Source: JAAXVQ01 sp964604705 (GTDB taxonomy: Bacteria; Oederibacteriota; JAAXVQ01). From it: a stretch of DNA of 64,000 nt. The stretch's first letter is position 1. The number at the start of each line of letters is the position of its first letter. The stretch spans positions 186,001 to 250,000 of the forward strand of contig CAZSAP010000002.1 of assembly GCA_964604705.1 (NCBI GenBank), in the 5' to 3' direction. Positions 14,568-23,018 of this stretch are shown here, piece after piece. Under the pieces are notes generated by a model, which saw only the letters and a list, made by a program, of their open reading frames with translations, ran no database searches and was not told where the DNA came from. A program made the position numbers and the translations under genes.

Positions 14568-16124
14568 TTAACGTTCGCGTACACCATGAATCCGCTTTCC
14601 GTTTGAATTCTGGGAGCTTCCCTCCGTGCTGCTGGCCGGACTCGGTGCACGTCCGGTGTTGGCCGGCTGGGCCGGACTTGCATTTTGAGCAGGCGCCCTA
14701 GGTGCACCGGCAGCCTTCGGGTTCACCCACCACATGTTCTTCACGGATCGATTACCCCACACGCCCCCTGCGCCAGGCACAGGTGCGGGCGCTCGGCCTC
14801 GGACACCTTGCGCAGCAGGTCTCGGAGCATTGTACCCGGGACGATATTGATGGGTTTGAGGCGGAACCACATGCAACGCCGGGTGCTGTTGACGCAATTG
14901 CTGGACATTTAACGCGCGAATCGCCGGTGCCGGCAAGCGGTTGCTCGGCACAACCGGACCTACATGCATAATCCCATGGGGGCGAATGCCTGGCAGGCCC
15001 ACCTTATAATTGCCCGAAGCCACTAGGTTTCCCTGGAGCGTGATCGGCACCACCTGTCCGCGGATAAATCCTGCGCGCTCAACCACCGTGGTTGCACCTG
15101 AATGCGGTAAGTTGTGGTAGCGTCCCTGGACCGATTCCCCGCGGCGCAAAATTTCTCCTGGGGCCAAAGGTACCCAGCCCACATAGCGCGGGGTATGAAT
15201 CCAACCTACATATCCCGGTCCCCAATGGCTCTCGCCGCGCACAGGCGGGACCCAACACCAACGATCGGAGTACGAAACCCAGCGCCCGTAGTGGTACGGA
15301 GCCCAACCCCAAGACTCCAGCGAAACCCAGACCCAGTCTTCGTTCATCCAAATCCAGCGCCCCGAGCGATACGGAGCCCAGCCAACCGCAATGCCTACCC
15401 GCGGTTCCCAACAGTATCCATATCCTGGAATATTGACCCAGTCGCCGTTGTTGTTGAGGTCATTGGCGTACACGTTGAGTTCCTGTGGCAAATACTGGGC
15501 CGAAACTGCGGCATTGCTTTGCGTAAGATCACGGTTGGTATTCCACTGTTCCCATTCGTCGGCCGGCTGCAGGGGTGTCACTTCCGCACTGCCGTTCTCT
15601 AAAGTCAGCATTTCACCGGTACGAATGCGTGCCTTGCTGCCGGCACTGGCGATTTCCATCGAGCCTTGAAAGAGCCCAAACTCTTCCCCGCCCTCCGGAG
15701 TAATATCCACACGGAAAAGCGCCTTATCTTGAACCACCAGGGACGAATCAGGCAGATCCACTTGAATGGTCTTGGTCGGTTTGCGGCTGCTCCGAAAAAG
15801 CAAATGCCCCATGCTCAAGTGAAATTGCATGGCGGTTTCATCCAAGTTCAACACCGCCAGGGTCGTGCTGTAGTCCAAACGCAGAATCGTCCCGTTTTTG
15901 AATTGCAGCTCCATGCGTGCATCCTCGGCTGTCCAAAAACGGTCTCCCGCTCGAATCGGAACATTCACACTCGCCACTTGCCATTCCTTGGACCCAGCCG
16001 GCTGGATTTGCGCGAATCCTTGAATAAAGCTTATACGTCCAGCGCCCAAATCCACGGCAGCGGTTACGGTCAAGGGACAAAGTACAAATACATTTAACCC
16101 GATCAGCCACTTCCAGCTCATCAT
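14568..16124 (-). CDS. FecR-domain protein with Trp/Gly-rich DUF6600-like region
   Basis: A 518-residue exported protein. A signal peptide (MMSWKWLIGLNVFVLCPLTVTAA) is followed by a FecR-like beta domain (about residues 25-170: GRISFIQGFAQIQP, APIRAGDRFWTAEDARMELQF-type motifs). The middle (about 210-330) has repeated Trp-rich units such as YCWEPRVGIAVGWAPYRSGR and WVWVSLESWGWAPYHYGRW, as in DUF6600. The C-terminal 150 residues are Pro/Ala/Asn-rich and disordered. The ATG at 16124 follows CCGGAGG; an upstream in-frame extension lacks such a site. It is probably periplasmic or surface-located; the function is unknown. Confidence 0.82.
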   Translation of the reverse strand: MMSWKWLIGLNVFVLCPLTVTAAVDLGAGRISFIQGFAQIQPAGSKEWQVASVNVPIRAGDRFWTAEDARMELQFKNGTILRLDYSTTLAVLNLDETAMQFHLSMGHLLFRSSRKPTKTIQVDLPDSSLVVQDKALFRVDITPEGGEEFGLFQGSMEIASAGSKARIRTGEMLTLENGSAEVTPLQPADEWEQWNTNRDLTQSNAAVSAQYLPQELNVYANDLNNNGDWVNIPGYGYCWEPRVGIAVGWAPYRSGRWIWMNEDWVWVSLESWGWAPYHYGRWVSYSDRWCWVPPVRGESHWGPGYVGWIHTPRYVGWVPLAPGEILRRGESVQGRYHNLPHSGATTVVERAGFIRGQVVPITLQGNLVASGNYKVGLPGIRPHGIMHVGPVVPSNRLPAPAIRALNVQQLRQQHPALHVVPPQTHQYRPGYNAPRPAAQGVRGRAPAPVPGAGGVWGNRSVKNMWWVNPKAAGAPRAPAQNASPAQPANTGRAPSPASSTEGSSQNSNGKRIHGVRER

Positions 16125-16280
16125 TGTCAACCTCCGGTTAATCCTCAGGGTAGGCGTGCTTGCGGTACGTCTTTCGTCAACACCTTTATACAGAAGACAT
16201 GCGGCAAGACCAATTGTACTGAAGTATAACCAAGAGTGTCGCAAGGCAGGCAAGCGAGAGGTACCCGCTTGGCGGGGTCT

Positions 16281-16889
16281 TTATTCCCAGTAAAACCGGA
16301 GTCCCACGAAGTTGTTCCAGTACCAATCCGAAAGCGGTCGGTCGGTGCGCTGCAAATAGGAGAGTTCACTGCGCCAAAAGACACCGTACCCGCCCCAGCG
16401 GCAGCTCACTTCTGGCAACGCGGTGAAGGAAACGCCGTCGAGAAAAAACTGTGTCCAGACGGGGAGTTTCAATGCATATCCGGCATACGCAGCGTTCAGG
16501 CCCACCGCAATCAGAGGCTCCACGCTGCTGGTAGCTTCCTTATACAACCGCAAGCGTCCGTTGAACCCTACGCCGGCGACCGTGTTTAATTGAACGGCCT
16601 GCTCGGGACGTAAAAGCGGCAGATGGTATTCCCCAAGGGCGGTAAAATCATAGGATCGTAAGTTAAATACATAGAGTGTGCCAAACGAGCGCATGCGCGC
16701 ATCCAGTTTAAGGCCCGGTGTTTCAAACAGACTCGGACTCACGTACCCTACGTTCATGGTCGGATAAATGTAGTTCGGCCGGAGGTTCCCAAAGTCCCAA
16801 TAGATCTCAGACTCATCCGGGGCTTTCCCCCAGGTGTGGGGCACCAGCGCCAAGAGCAGGACGACAGCGGCAACGAGCGCGGTTCTCAC
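16281..16889 (-). CDS. Predicted exported beta-barrel protein
   Basis: A 202-residue protein with a signal peptide (MRTALVAAVVLLLALVPHTWG) and a series of amphipathic strands (DFTALGEYHLPLL, VAGVGFNGRLRLYKE, VGLNAAYAGYAL, FWRSELSYLQR) ending in NNFVGLRFYWE. This is consistent with a small outer-membrane barrel, although the last residue is Glu after Trp rather than an aromatic. It overlaps the stop of the polysaccharide lyase gene by 4 bases, so they are coupled. No named family is recognised. Confidence 0.65.
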   Translation of the reverse strand: MRTALVAAVVLLLALVPHTWGKAPDESEIYWDFGNLRPNYIYPTMNVGYVSPSLFETPGLKLDARMRSFGTLYVFNLRSYDFTALGEYHLPLLRPEQAVQLNTVAGVGFNGRLRLYKEATSSVEPLIAVGLNAAYAGYALKLPVWTQFFLDGVSFTALPEVSCRWGGYGVFWRSELSYLQRTDRPLSDWYWNNFVGLRFYWE

Positions 16890-17704
16890 GGCGCCACCTC
16901 GTCGTAGGAACTCCCGATCTTCACTTCATCAAAATAAACCGTGTTCGTGGATTTGATTTTTTCCGAACGATAGAGCCCGATCTTCAAATAATTTCCTGCT
17001 TTGTTGTTCATGTTGGGGCGGTGGACCAAATAATCCGAACCATTGAAGGGGGTGAAATGCTCGCCGTCGTACCAGGCCTCGATATAGCCATCCCAGTTCG
17101 GCGACCAATAAATGCGCAGGACGATGTCGTGCCATACACCTTTGACGACCTCGCGACCGACCACGCGGCATTCTTTGTTAAACGGCGCATTGATGGTCAG
17201 ATAGAGTGTGCCTTTATAGTGGACCAAGGAGACCGGGGGATGCGTTGGTGGATAGAGCTCGTAATTTTCACCTGTGACAAAATCCGGAAGATCGTGGAAC
17301 TGCCCGATCACTTCCCAGTCCGACCCGCCGCAGTCTTGGTAATCGGTGGGCAGCATGAAGCTCCAGGCATAGTAGGTTTCCGTGCCCCAGTACGCGGTGT
17401 GCTTGCGGTACACTTCCGAACGATTGCCGGTCCCGGCCACATCTCCGGGGCGAACCGTAAACTTCGCACAGTACCGCCCTTTACGGGGAGCCGGATCGCT
17501 CACCACCAGGGCCGAAAAACCTTCGTCTTGATAATTCTTGTCCCAGCCCTCAAAGGTACCTGATTCGAAGTTTCCATTAAACGAACTTACTTTTTGTTGG
17601 GGTTCATTGATGGGCAGTTTTCCGCAGCCGCAGAGCAGCACGACACTGAGAAGCACCACGAATGGTTTCAGCTTTATGTCCTGTCCAGTTATATAAAGGG
17701 GCAT
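16886..17704 (-). CDS. Polysaccharide lyase-like lipoprotein (heparin lyase I-like fold)
   Basis: A 272-residue protein beginning with a hydrophobic segment ending in LLCGCGK, which looks like a lipobox. The body resembles the jelly-roll polysaccharide lyase family (PF14099-like): NGNFESGTFEGWDKNYQ near the N-terminus, GNRSEVYRKH, WYAW-type SFMLP, EVIGQFHDLPD, GVWHDIVLRIYWSPNWDGYIEAWYDG split over the middle, and the closing KIGLYRSEKIKSTNTVYFDE. Such enzymes cleave acidic polysaccharides by beta-elimination; the substrate here is unknown. The ATG at 17704 lies 2 bases after the TPM gene stop; a longer frame upstream overlaps that gene and is unlikely. Confidence 0.75.
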   Translation of the reverse strand: MPLYITGQDIKLKPFVVLLSVVLLCGCGKLPINEPQQKVSSFNGNFESGTFEGWDKNYQDEGFSALVVSDPAPRKGRYCAKFTVRPGDVAGTGNRSEVYRKHTAYWGTETYYAWSFMLPTDYQDCGGSDWEVIGQFHDLPDFVTGENYELYPPTHPPVSLVHYKGTLYLTINAPFNKECRVVGREVVKGVWHDIVLRIYWSPNWDGYIEAWYDGEHFTPFNGSDYLVHRPNMNNKAGNYLKIGLYRSEKIKSTNTVYFDEVKIGSSYDEVAP

Positions 17705-17706
17705 CA

Positions 17707-18627
17707 CTACCTGCTCGCTCCGCCGCCGCCCGAAGCTCCGCCGCCAAAGCCGCTGCCGGAACCAGACCCGGAGCTTTTCGAGCCGCGTCCTCCCCCGCCG
17801 AAACCAATGGAGAGGTTTACTTTCCACTTGCCGCCGTAGCGGGCCAAATGCTTTTTACCGAAGAGCAGGCCGAGCACCAGCATGAGCAGGGCCCAAGTCG
17901 GCAAGATGGCGCTGGAATAGCCCATGGCCGGCGCGGACAAATGACCAAGCAGCAAGGGGATGCCTCCAAAGAGCAAACCCCAAAAAACCGATACTATATC
18001 CCCGCGCAAGCCGGCACCGCACGCCAAGAAACCCACGGTCACAAACAAACCCAGGCCTATGGGAAAAACAATTTTCAGCCAACCCGGCAAGGCTTCGTCT
18101 TTGGGGACAGGTTTGGGTACCGCGGCATTGAGTATGTCTGGACTCCCTGTGACCGCCACCGCGATCTGCTCAGATCCGGCACCGATGCCCTGCGCCCAGT
18201 TGCCTTGTCTAAACGCAGGCATGATGTCCGTATCCAAAATCCGGCCGGCCTTGGCATCGTTGAGCACGCCTTCCAACCCATAGCCCACCTCAATGCGGGC
18301 CTTGGCCCCTTCAAAGACCGCCAACAAGAGCACGCCGTCGTCCTTGCCCTTGTGCCCAATGCCCCATTGCTTGAACAAACGCTGCGTGTATGCTTCCACG
18401 CCCAAACCTTCCAGCGAGGTTACGGTCACAACCGCCAGCTGTGCACCGTTGGTGGCTTCCACGCGTTCGGCCAGTGCATCCAGCTTGGCTTCCTCGTCTT
18501 CGGTGAGCATCTCCGCAAAATCACTCACACGCCCCAAGGGCTTCTCGGGCAACTGGGCCCACGCGGGGGAAACGGCAACCACGCAGAGAAGACTTAAAAC
18601 CCCAAGACATATCTTTTTCCCATTCAT
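17707..18627 (-). CDS. TPM-domain (YgcG-like) exported membrane protein
   Basis: A 306-residue protein: signal peptide (NGKKICLGVLSLLCVVAV), then a TPM domain (about residues 25-165) with GRVSDFAEMLTEDEE, VVTVTSLEGLGVEAY, the WGIGHKGKDDGVLLL motif, then EVGYGLEGVLNDAKAGRIL. Two or three membrane segments follow (about 185-260), and the tail is Gly/Ser-rich (GFGGGASGGGGASR). TPM proteins are linked to membrane protein turnover and photosystem repair in other groups; the role here is open. The ATG at 18627 follows GAGGTGA. It leads the small operon with the polysaccharide lyase and barrel gene. Confidence 0.88.
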   Translation of the reverse strand: MNGKKICLGVLSLLCVVAVSPAWAQLPEKPLGRVSDFAEMLTEDEEAKLDALAERVEATNGAQLAVVTVTSLEGLGVEAYTQRLFKQWGIGHKGKDDGVLLLAVFEGAKARIEVGYGLEGVLNDAKAGRILDTDIMPAFRQGNWAQGIGAGSEQIAVAVTGSPDILNAAVPKPVPKDEALPGWLKIVFPIGLGLFVTVGFLACGAGLRGDIVSVFWGLLFGGIPLLLGHLSAPAMGYSSAILPTWALLMLVLGLLFGKKHLARYGGKWKVNLSIGFGGGGRGSKSSGSGSGSGFGGGASGGGGASR

Positions 18628-18658
18628 GGCTGTCACCTCGAACACGCTCTCGTTTTGT

Positions 18659-19750
18659 TTACTTCGGATTTATTTTATGATAATTCTTTATCAGCTTCCC
18701 CAGTTGCTTTTGTTTCTTCTTGGCTTCTTGCTGTTTATGGATAGAGGCCTTGCTGATTTGAAAGTCCAACTCCCGGCATAACTTTAAATAATTGGCATGG
18801 TGCTCGGGTTGGATGACGCCTTCGGCCAAGGCGGCCAAAACCGCGCAGCCCGGTTCCACCCGGTGGGTGCAATCCGCGAATTTGCATTTTCCCGCCATGG
18901 CCACGATGTCCGTGAACGCGGCCGTAAGATCGCTCTCATCGGTCAGCCCAATTTCGCGCATGCCCGGTGTGTCGATAATCATGCCGCCGTCGGGCAGGAA
19001 AAACAGGGCGCGCGCAGTGGTGGCATGCCGGCCTTTGTCATCGTCGGCTCGGATGGTCAAAGTTTTGTACTCGGTGCCGCACAGGGTGTTCAGCAAGGTG
19101 GTCTTGCCCGTGCCCGAGGAACCAATCAAACAGGCGGTCACACCGGGCTTAAAATACGCTCGGATCGTGTCCAAGCCTTGCCCCTGAAAACTGCTGAAAC
19201 CGTGCACCTCGGCGCCGTTGGCCACGGCCTGTATTTCAAAACTTTTAATTTCGGTATCCGGGCACAGATCCGCTTTGCTCAACAACACCACGGGCGTGGC
19301 GCCGCTGTTCCAGACAATGGTGAGCAGGCGTTCCAAGCGTGAGGTATTCAAATCCTGATTGAGGCTCATGACTATAAAGACATAGTCCAAGTTGCTGGCC
19401 AGCACTTGATGTTCTGTGGACGTTCTAAGGGAGTTGCGGTCAATGGGTCTCCGGCGGGAAAGCTCCGAGCGGCGTTCCAGGCGGCGCACAATAACCGCCG
19501 TGCCTCCTACCGGCGGTTTGGCCAAAACCCAATCCCCCACCACCGGAAATTCAGAGTACCCCTCAGCCTCGTGCATGGATTTCCCGGTCACGACCGCCGC
19601 CAGCAACTCCGCGCCGTCGGAAAGGGTGAACGCATATTTGTGCACGGCGACCACGCGGGCCGCCATGCAGACCTTGCTCTCTTCAGGTGTCACTTGCTTC
19701 TCAAAAAACGAGGTCCAGCCCAGTGATTCCAACTTTTTGTTTTCGGTCAT
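18659..19750 (-). CDS. rsgA: Ribosome small subunit biogenesis GTPase RsgA
   Basis: A 363-residue circularly permuted GTPase. An OB-fold N-terminus is followed by the G4-like motif LLSKADL, G1 GSSGTGKTTL, G3 DTPGM and the C-terminal zinc-binding set CKFADCTHRVEPGCAV. RsgA checks late maturation of the 30S subunit and releases RbfA. G1 carries Thr in place of the more common Val/Ser variants, which is within family variation. AGGATACGG precedes the ATG. It stands alone between the TPM operon and a divergent methyltransferase gene. Confidence 0.94.
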   Translation of the reverse strand: MTENKKLESLGWTSFFEKQVTPEESKVCMAARVVAVHKYAFTLSDGAELLAAVVTGKSMHEAEGYSEFPVVGDWVLAKPPVGGTAVIVRRLERRSELSRRRPIDRNSLRTSTEHQVLASNLDYVFIVMSLNQDLNTSRLERLLTIVWNSGATPVVLLSKADLCPDTEIKSFEIQAVANGAEVHGFSSFQGQGLDTIRAYFKPGVTACLIGSSGTGKTTLLNTLCGTEYKTLTIRADDDKGRHATTARALFFLPDGGMIIDTPGMREIGLTDESDLTAAFTDIVAMAGKCKFADCTHRVEPGCAVLAALAEGVIQPEHHANYLKLCRELDFQISKASIHKQQEAKKKQKQLGKLIKNYHKINPK

Positions 19751-19965
19751 AACCCGTATCCTGGTTGCTCATCGCAGATTTTTCTCCTGCGATTATCTGT
19801 CAGCCCTTTGTCGGACGTCAATGAACAAATACACTTCTCTCATTTTTATCCAACCAATGCTTAAAAAAATTGAGCCAATACTTTATTTTGGGCTGGAAAA
19901 CCTGCTCAAACAGAAGATAATTAGCAAGAAAACGACTAACCCTTATTGTCTTAGAGGATACACCC

Positions 19966-20655
19966 ATGGCGAATTCTCAATCAACTTTTAAAACGTTTTT
20001 ACAAATCAGCCTCGTGGAGCTTATAAAAGGGCTCTTCCTGTTTGGCTCTGCCGGAACTTGGCAGTGGTGGCAAGCTTGGACCTATCTTGTGATTGATGTT
20101 TTCTTCAGCTTCCTTGCAACGACCAAGCTTTCTCAGGATTCACCTGAACTGCTCGAGGAACGAAAGACCGCCTCCCAAAAAGCCGAACCCTGGGATAAAC
20201 CCATCGTCCTGCTCACGGTCGCTGTCTTGCCCACGGTTCTTTTTGTTCTGGCCGGGCTGGACCAACGCTGGCAGTGGACCCGTACACTCACGCTTTTAGA
20301 TTCCTGGCTGGCCGCGCTGCTCTTGGTGGCTTCCACAGCCCTCTTCTTCTGGGCGCAACAGTCCAATCGGTTTTTCTCCAGCTTTGCCCGCATCCAGAGC
20401 GATCGAGGTCATCAGGTTGTGAGCCACGGACCCTACCGGTATGTTCGCCATCCGGGGTATCTCGGACTTATGTTGGGCAGCCTGGCCCTGCCCCTCGTGC
20501 TCGGGTCACTTCCGGCGCTCTTGATCGGTGCGCTGATGGGTGCTTTGTATGTACTAAGGACCGGGCTGGAAGACAGGATGTTGTGCCTTGAGTTGAGCGG
20601 CTACAACGACTACGCGGCCAAAGTGCGGTACAAGCTTATTCCCTTTGTTTGGTAG
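19966..20655 (+). CDS. Isoprenylcysteine carboxyl methyltransferase-like membrane protein
   Basis: A 229-residue protein with five or so membrane segments (about residues 12-30, 40-58, 80-98, 110-128, 168-190). The C-terminal half holds the family pattern GPYRYVRHPGYLGLMLGSLALP and the closing EDRMLCLELSGYNDYAAKVRY, which bind S-adenosylmethionine in ICMT/PEMT-type enzymes. The acceptor in bacteria is usually unknown and may be a lipid. AGAGGA lies upstream of the ATG; a 215-base divergent gap separates it from rsgA. Confidence 0.85.
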   Translation: MANSQSTFKTFLQISLVELIKGLFLFGSAGTWQWWQAWTYLVIDVFFSFLATTKLSQDSPELLEERKTASQKAEPWDKPIVLLTVAVLPTVLFVLAGLDQRWQWTRTLTLLDSWLAALLLVASTALFFWAQQSNRFFSSFARIQSDRGHQVVSHGPYRYVRHPGYLGLMLGSLALPLVLGSLPALLIGALMGALYVLRTGLEDRMLCLELSGYNDYAAKVRYKLIPFVW

Positions 20656-20670
20656 GACGGTTTTGTGTTT

Positions 20671-20698
20671 TGGGGACAGGTACTAGTACCTGTCCCCA
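20671..20698. repeat. Perfect 28-bp palindrome (GGGGACAGG type), copy 1
   Basis: Positions 20671-20698 are a perfect palindrome with half-site TGGGGACAGGTACT. A degenerate copy is at 22903-22930. Palindromes opening with GGGGACAGG are common dispersed REP-like repeats in other bacteria. It lies between the convergent methyltransferase and aldo/keto reductase genes and has no U-run. Confidence 0.85.
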
Positions 20699-20713
20699 TA
20701 CTAGCGACCAAAT

Positions 20714-21625
20714 CTATCTAAGCGCAGGTGCGGCTTCCATGGGATTAATACCACTGGCGGCCCAAGCCAGGGCCTGATTCTGATCGAGTTGATTAAGCCG
20801 CTCCATCTCACGCTCCGGTATGACAAAATCAAACACGCTTAAATTTTCCCGGATGCGCTCAGGCTTACTGCTTTTGGTCAGAACACTGTACCCGTGCTGC
20901 AAGCCCCAACGAAGCAGCAGTTGGGCCTCGGAGACCTTGAGCTTGGCCGCGATTTCACGCGTAACTGTCTGGCAGGCTTTTTTTACCTCGGCTAAAACCT
21001 CTCCGCCCTGTCCGGCCTCAACTCGCCAGGTTGAAAGCGGAGCCAGCGAGCTGTAGGCAATCGGGGCTATGCCCTGCTCCTGCATGTACCGGGTCAACTC
21101 GCGCTGGGCGCAGAGGGGATGAAATTCAACTTGGTTCGCTTCTGGTTTCGGCAAGCCTGCCTGTTTAATTTCTTCAATATTCACCACCTTGTAGTTGGAT
21201 ACGCCAATGTGCTTGGCAAGCCCCAGCTTCTTCAGCTCCACCAAGGCGCTCCACTGCTCCAATCTAAGTTCGGCCAGCGGCGCATGGATAAGGTAAAGAT
21301 CCACATACTCAAGTTGGAGCTGGTGGAGCTGGCGTTTCAATGTGGCGATGGTCTGGGCCTGGTTTTTTTCCGGCGCCCCCCAGGGTTGGTATCCGGGAAA
21401 AAGTTTGGTGGTGATAAACAGTTCGTCCCGGGGAATGCCGGCGGCTTTGATTCCTTTGCCGGTCCCCTCTTCGTTGTTGTATGCTTCCGCTGAATCAATA
21501 TGTCGGAATCCTGCTTTGAGCGCCTCCTGCACACAGACTTCGGCTTGCTCTACGGATAGTTGGTAAGTGCCAAAGCCGACGAGCGGCATGGCCAAGGCTG
21601 TGCGGGTTGAATTTGAGAGTTCCAT
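20714..21625 (-). CDS. Aldo/keto reductase
   Basis: A 303-residue NADPH-dependent reductase of the AKR barrel family. The tetrad is visible: Asp and Tyr in HIDSAEAYNNEEGTG, Lys in FITTKLFPG, and His in DLYLIHAPL. The cofactor-binding C-terminal segment (VLTKSSKPERIRENLSVFDF) is also present. These enzymes reduce aldehydes and ketones; the substrate is not known. The ATG at 21625 follows AAGGAG and matches the family start better than the ORF extension. It is divergent from an AraC regulator that probably controls it. Confidence 0.92.
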   Translation of the reverse strand: MELSNSTRTALAMPLVGFGTYQLSVEQAEVCVQEALKAGFRHIDSAEAYNNEEGTGKGIKAAGIPRDELFITTKLFPGYQPWGAPEKNQAQTIATLKRQLHQLQLEYVDLYLIHAPLAELRLEQWSALVELKKLGLAKHIGVSNYKVVNIEEIKQAGLPKPEANQVEFHPLCAQRELTRYMQEQGIAPIAYSSLAPLSTWRVEAGQGGEVLAEVKKACQTVTREIAAKLKVSEAQLLLRWGLQHGYSVLTKSSKPERIRENLSVFDFVIPEREMERLNQLDQNQALAWAASGINPMEAAPALR

Positions 21626-21756
21626 CTTGAGTCTCCTTTGGATACGCAAAAAATGTGCGAATGTGCTGTTGGATCAAACTTTAAAAGATACCCAGCGCTT
21701 TGGAAATACCTGATCCTCTTAATTCCTGCCTGATCTTGCAGAACTGCTAAAAAACT

Positions 21757-21785
21757 TTGCGAACCATGGGTTTTTGTAATACACT
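21757..21785 (+). promoter_or_regulatory. Likely sigma-70 promoter for the AraC-type regulator
   Basis: TTGCGA at 21757-21762 and TACACT at 21780-21785 are separated by 17 bases, about 50 bases before the regulator's ATG. It is in the divergent gap with the aldo/keto reductase gene. Confidence 0.5.
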
Positions 21786-21835
21786 TTGGGGAAATTCAAT
21801 GAGCTAACTTAGCCAATGACGTGCGGAGAAAAAAG

Positions 21836-22720
21836 ATGCGTGCTGGGGAATCACTTATGCGTGAACAACAGAAAAAAACAGTCGACCTGTTTACCAACCT
21901 CCTGCCCCAGGAAACGTTTCTGACTACCGCCATCAAGGGGCTCGCGCTTTTTCGAGTAGACCGTTCCTTTCCCCGAACGCCTTATGCGTACCAATCGGAA
22001 ATCATTATTTTAGGGCAGGGAGAAAAGCAAGCCATCCTTGGCAAGAACATATATACCTACGACCCTTCACACTACCTGGTGCTGCCGGTTCCCATACCCA
22101 TGGAATGCGCTGGAAACGTCAAGCCCGGCAAACCCATCCTGGGCTTAACCATTGCCATTGACCCCATCGAAGTAGGGGAGATCCTAGTGGAGATGGAGCA
22201 GGTCCCCCAAGACATTCACACTCTGCCCAAGGGGATCTACGCTGCGCCTATGCAGGCCGCGCTTTATGACGCCACCTTCCGGCTCTTGCAGGCACTCACA
22301 AACCCGCTGGACCAAAAGGTGCTGGCCCCGTCGATTAAGCGGGAAATAATCTATCGGGTACTGCAGGGTGAAAAAGGCGAGATTCTACAGGCCTTGGTTC
22401 ACCGCAACCGGCGTTTTTTTCAAATCTCCAAAGTACTACAAAAAATCCACGAGTCCTGCAGTTCCAATTTTGATATTGAGATCCTGGCCAAAGAGTTGGG
22501 CATGAGCAGTTCGACGTTTCACAGCAGCTTCAAGGCCGTGACCAACACCTCGCCCCTGCAGTACATTAAAAATGTCCGTCTGCACCAGGCCCGAACCCTC
22601 ATGCTCGAGGATGGGTTCAATGTCAATCTTGCGGCCATGCAGGTGGGGTATGAAAGCGCTTCTCAGTTTAGCCGTGAGTACAAGCGCCTGTTCGGCGTCA
22701 CCCCGGCCAAAGATCAATAA
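21836..22720 (+). CDS. AraC family transcriptional regulator (AraC_N type)
   Basis: A 294-residue regulator. The N-terminal cupin-like part (YQSEIIILGQGEKQAIL, SHYLVLPVPIPMEC) fits the AraC_N family, and the C-terminal 100 residues hold two helix-turn-helix motifs, the first in IEILAKELGMSSSTFHSSFK and the second in NVNLAAMQVGYESASQFSRE followed by YKRLFGVTP. Regulators of this subtype often sit divergent to an oxidoreductase they activate, as here with the aldo/keto reductase. GGAGAA is 7 bases before the ATG at 21836; a later in-frame ATG at 21857 is possible. Confidence 0.9.
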   Translation: MRAGESLMREQQKKTVDLFTNLLPQETFLTTAIKGLALFRVDRSFPRTPYAYQSEIIILGQGEKQAILGKNIYTYDPSHYLVLPVPIPMECAGNVKPGKPILGLTIAIDPIEVGEILVEMEQVPQDIHTLPKGIYAAPMQAALYDATFRLLQALTNPLDQKVLAPSIKREIIYRVLQGEKGEILQALVHRNRRFFQISKVLQKIHESCSSNFDIEILAKELGMSSSTFHSSFKAVTNTSPLQYIKNVRLHQARTLMLEDGFNVNLAAMQVGYESASQFSREYKRLFGVTPAKDQ

Positions 22721-22764
22721 TCCTGCGTAGCGAGCATACACTACAGCTGTTCTTGCCTATCACA

Positions 22765-22812
22765 GTTGGGGTGCTTCGCCCCCAAGCCCCCGCCTCTGGT
22801 CACGGATGAGGC
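22765..22812 (-). repeat. Dispersed 48-bp repeat, copy 2
   Basis: The reverse complement of 9673-9720 with five differences in 48. The gap 22721-23018 holds, in order, this repeat, a terminator for the LRR gene and a degenerate GGGGACAGG palindrome; no gene is seen in it. Confidence 0.75.
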
Positions 22813-22829
22813 CGACGGATTTCCTGCCC

Positions 22830-22867
22830 CAAAAATAAAAAAACCACCCGGTTTTTCAACCGGATGG
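22830..22867 (-). terminator. Rho-independent terminator after the LRR-like gene
   Basis: On the minus strand CCATCCGGTT and AACCGGGTGG form a stem (22844-22867) followed by TTTTTTTATTTTT. It is downstream of the LRR-like gene that ends at 23019. Confidence 0.85.
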
Positions 22868-22902
22868 CTCCTCATAAACACTGGGCGAGTGGAGAATTAT
22901 TT

Positions 22903-22930
22903 TGGGCATAGGTACTAGTACCTGTCCCCA
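22903..22930. repeat. Degenerate copy of the GGGGACAGG palindrome, copy 2
   Basis: The right half is identical to the 20671-20698 palindrome; the left half reads TGGGCATAGGTACT instead of TGGGGACAGGTACT. The two copies bracket the aldo/keto reductase and AraC genes. Confidence 0.75.
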
Positions 22931-23018
22931 GACTACTCACACGAATTGGGTGAGGGGAATCTGATTAGATGTTTGTATTAGAGAGACGGCGTTTTAACGC
23001 GTACAAATTCAATTAAGT

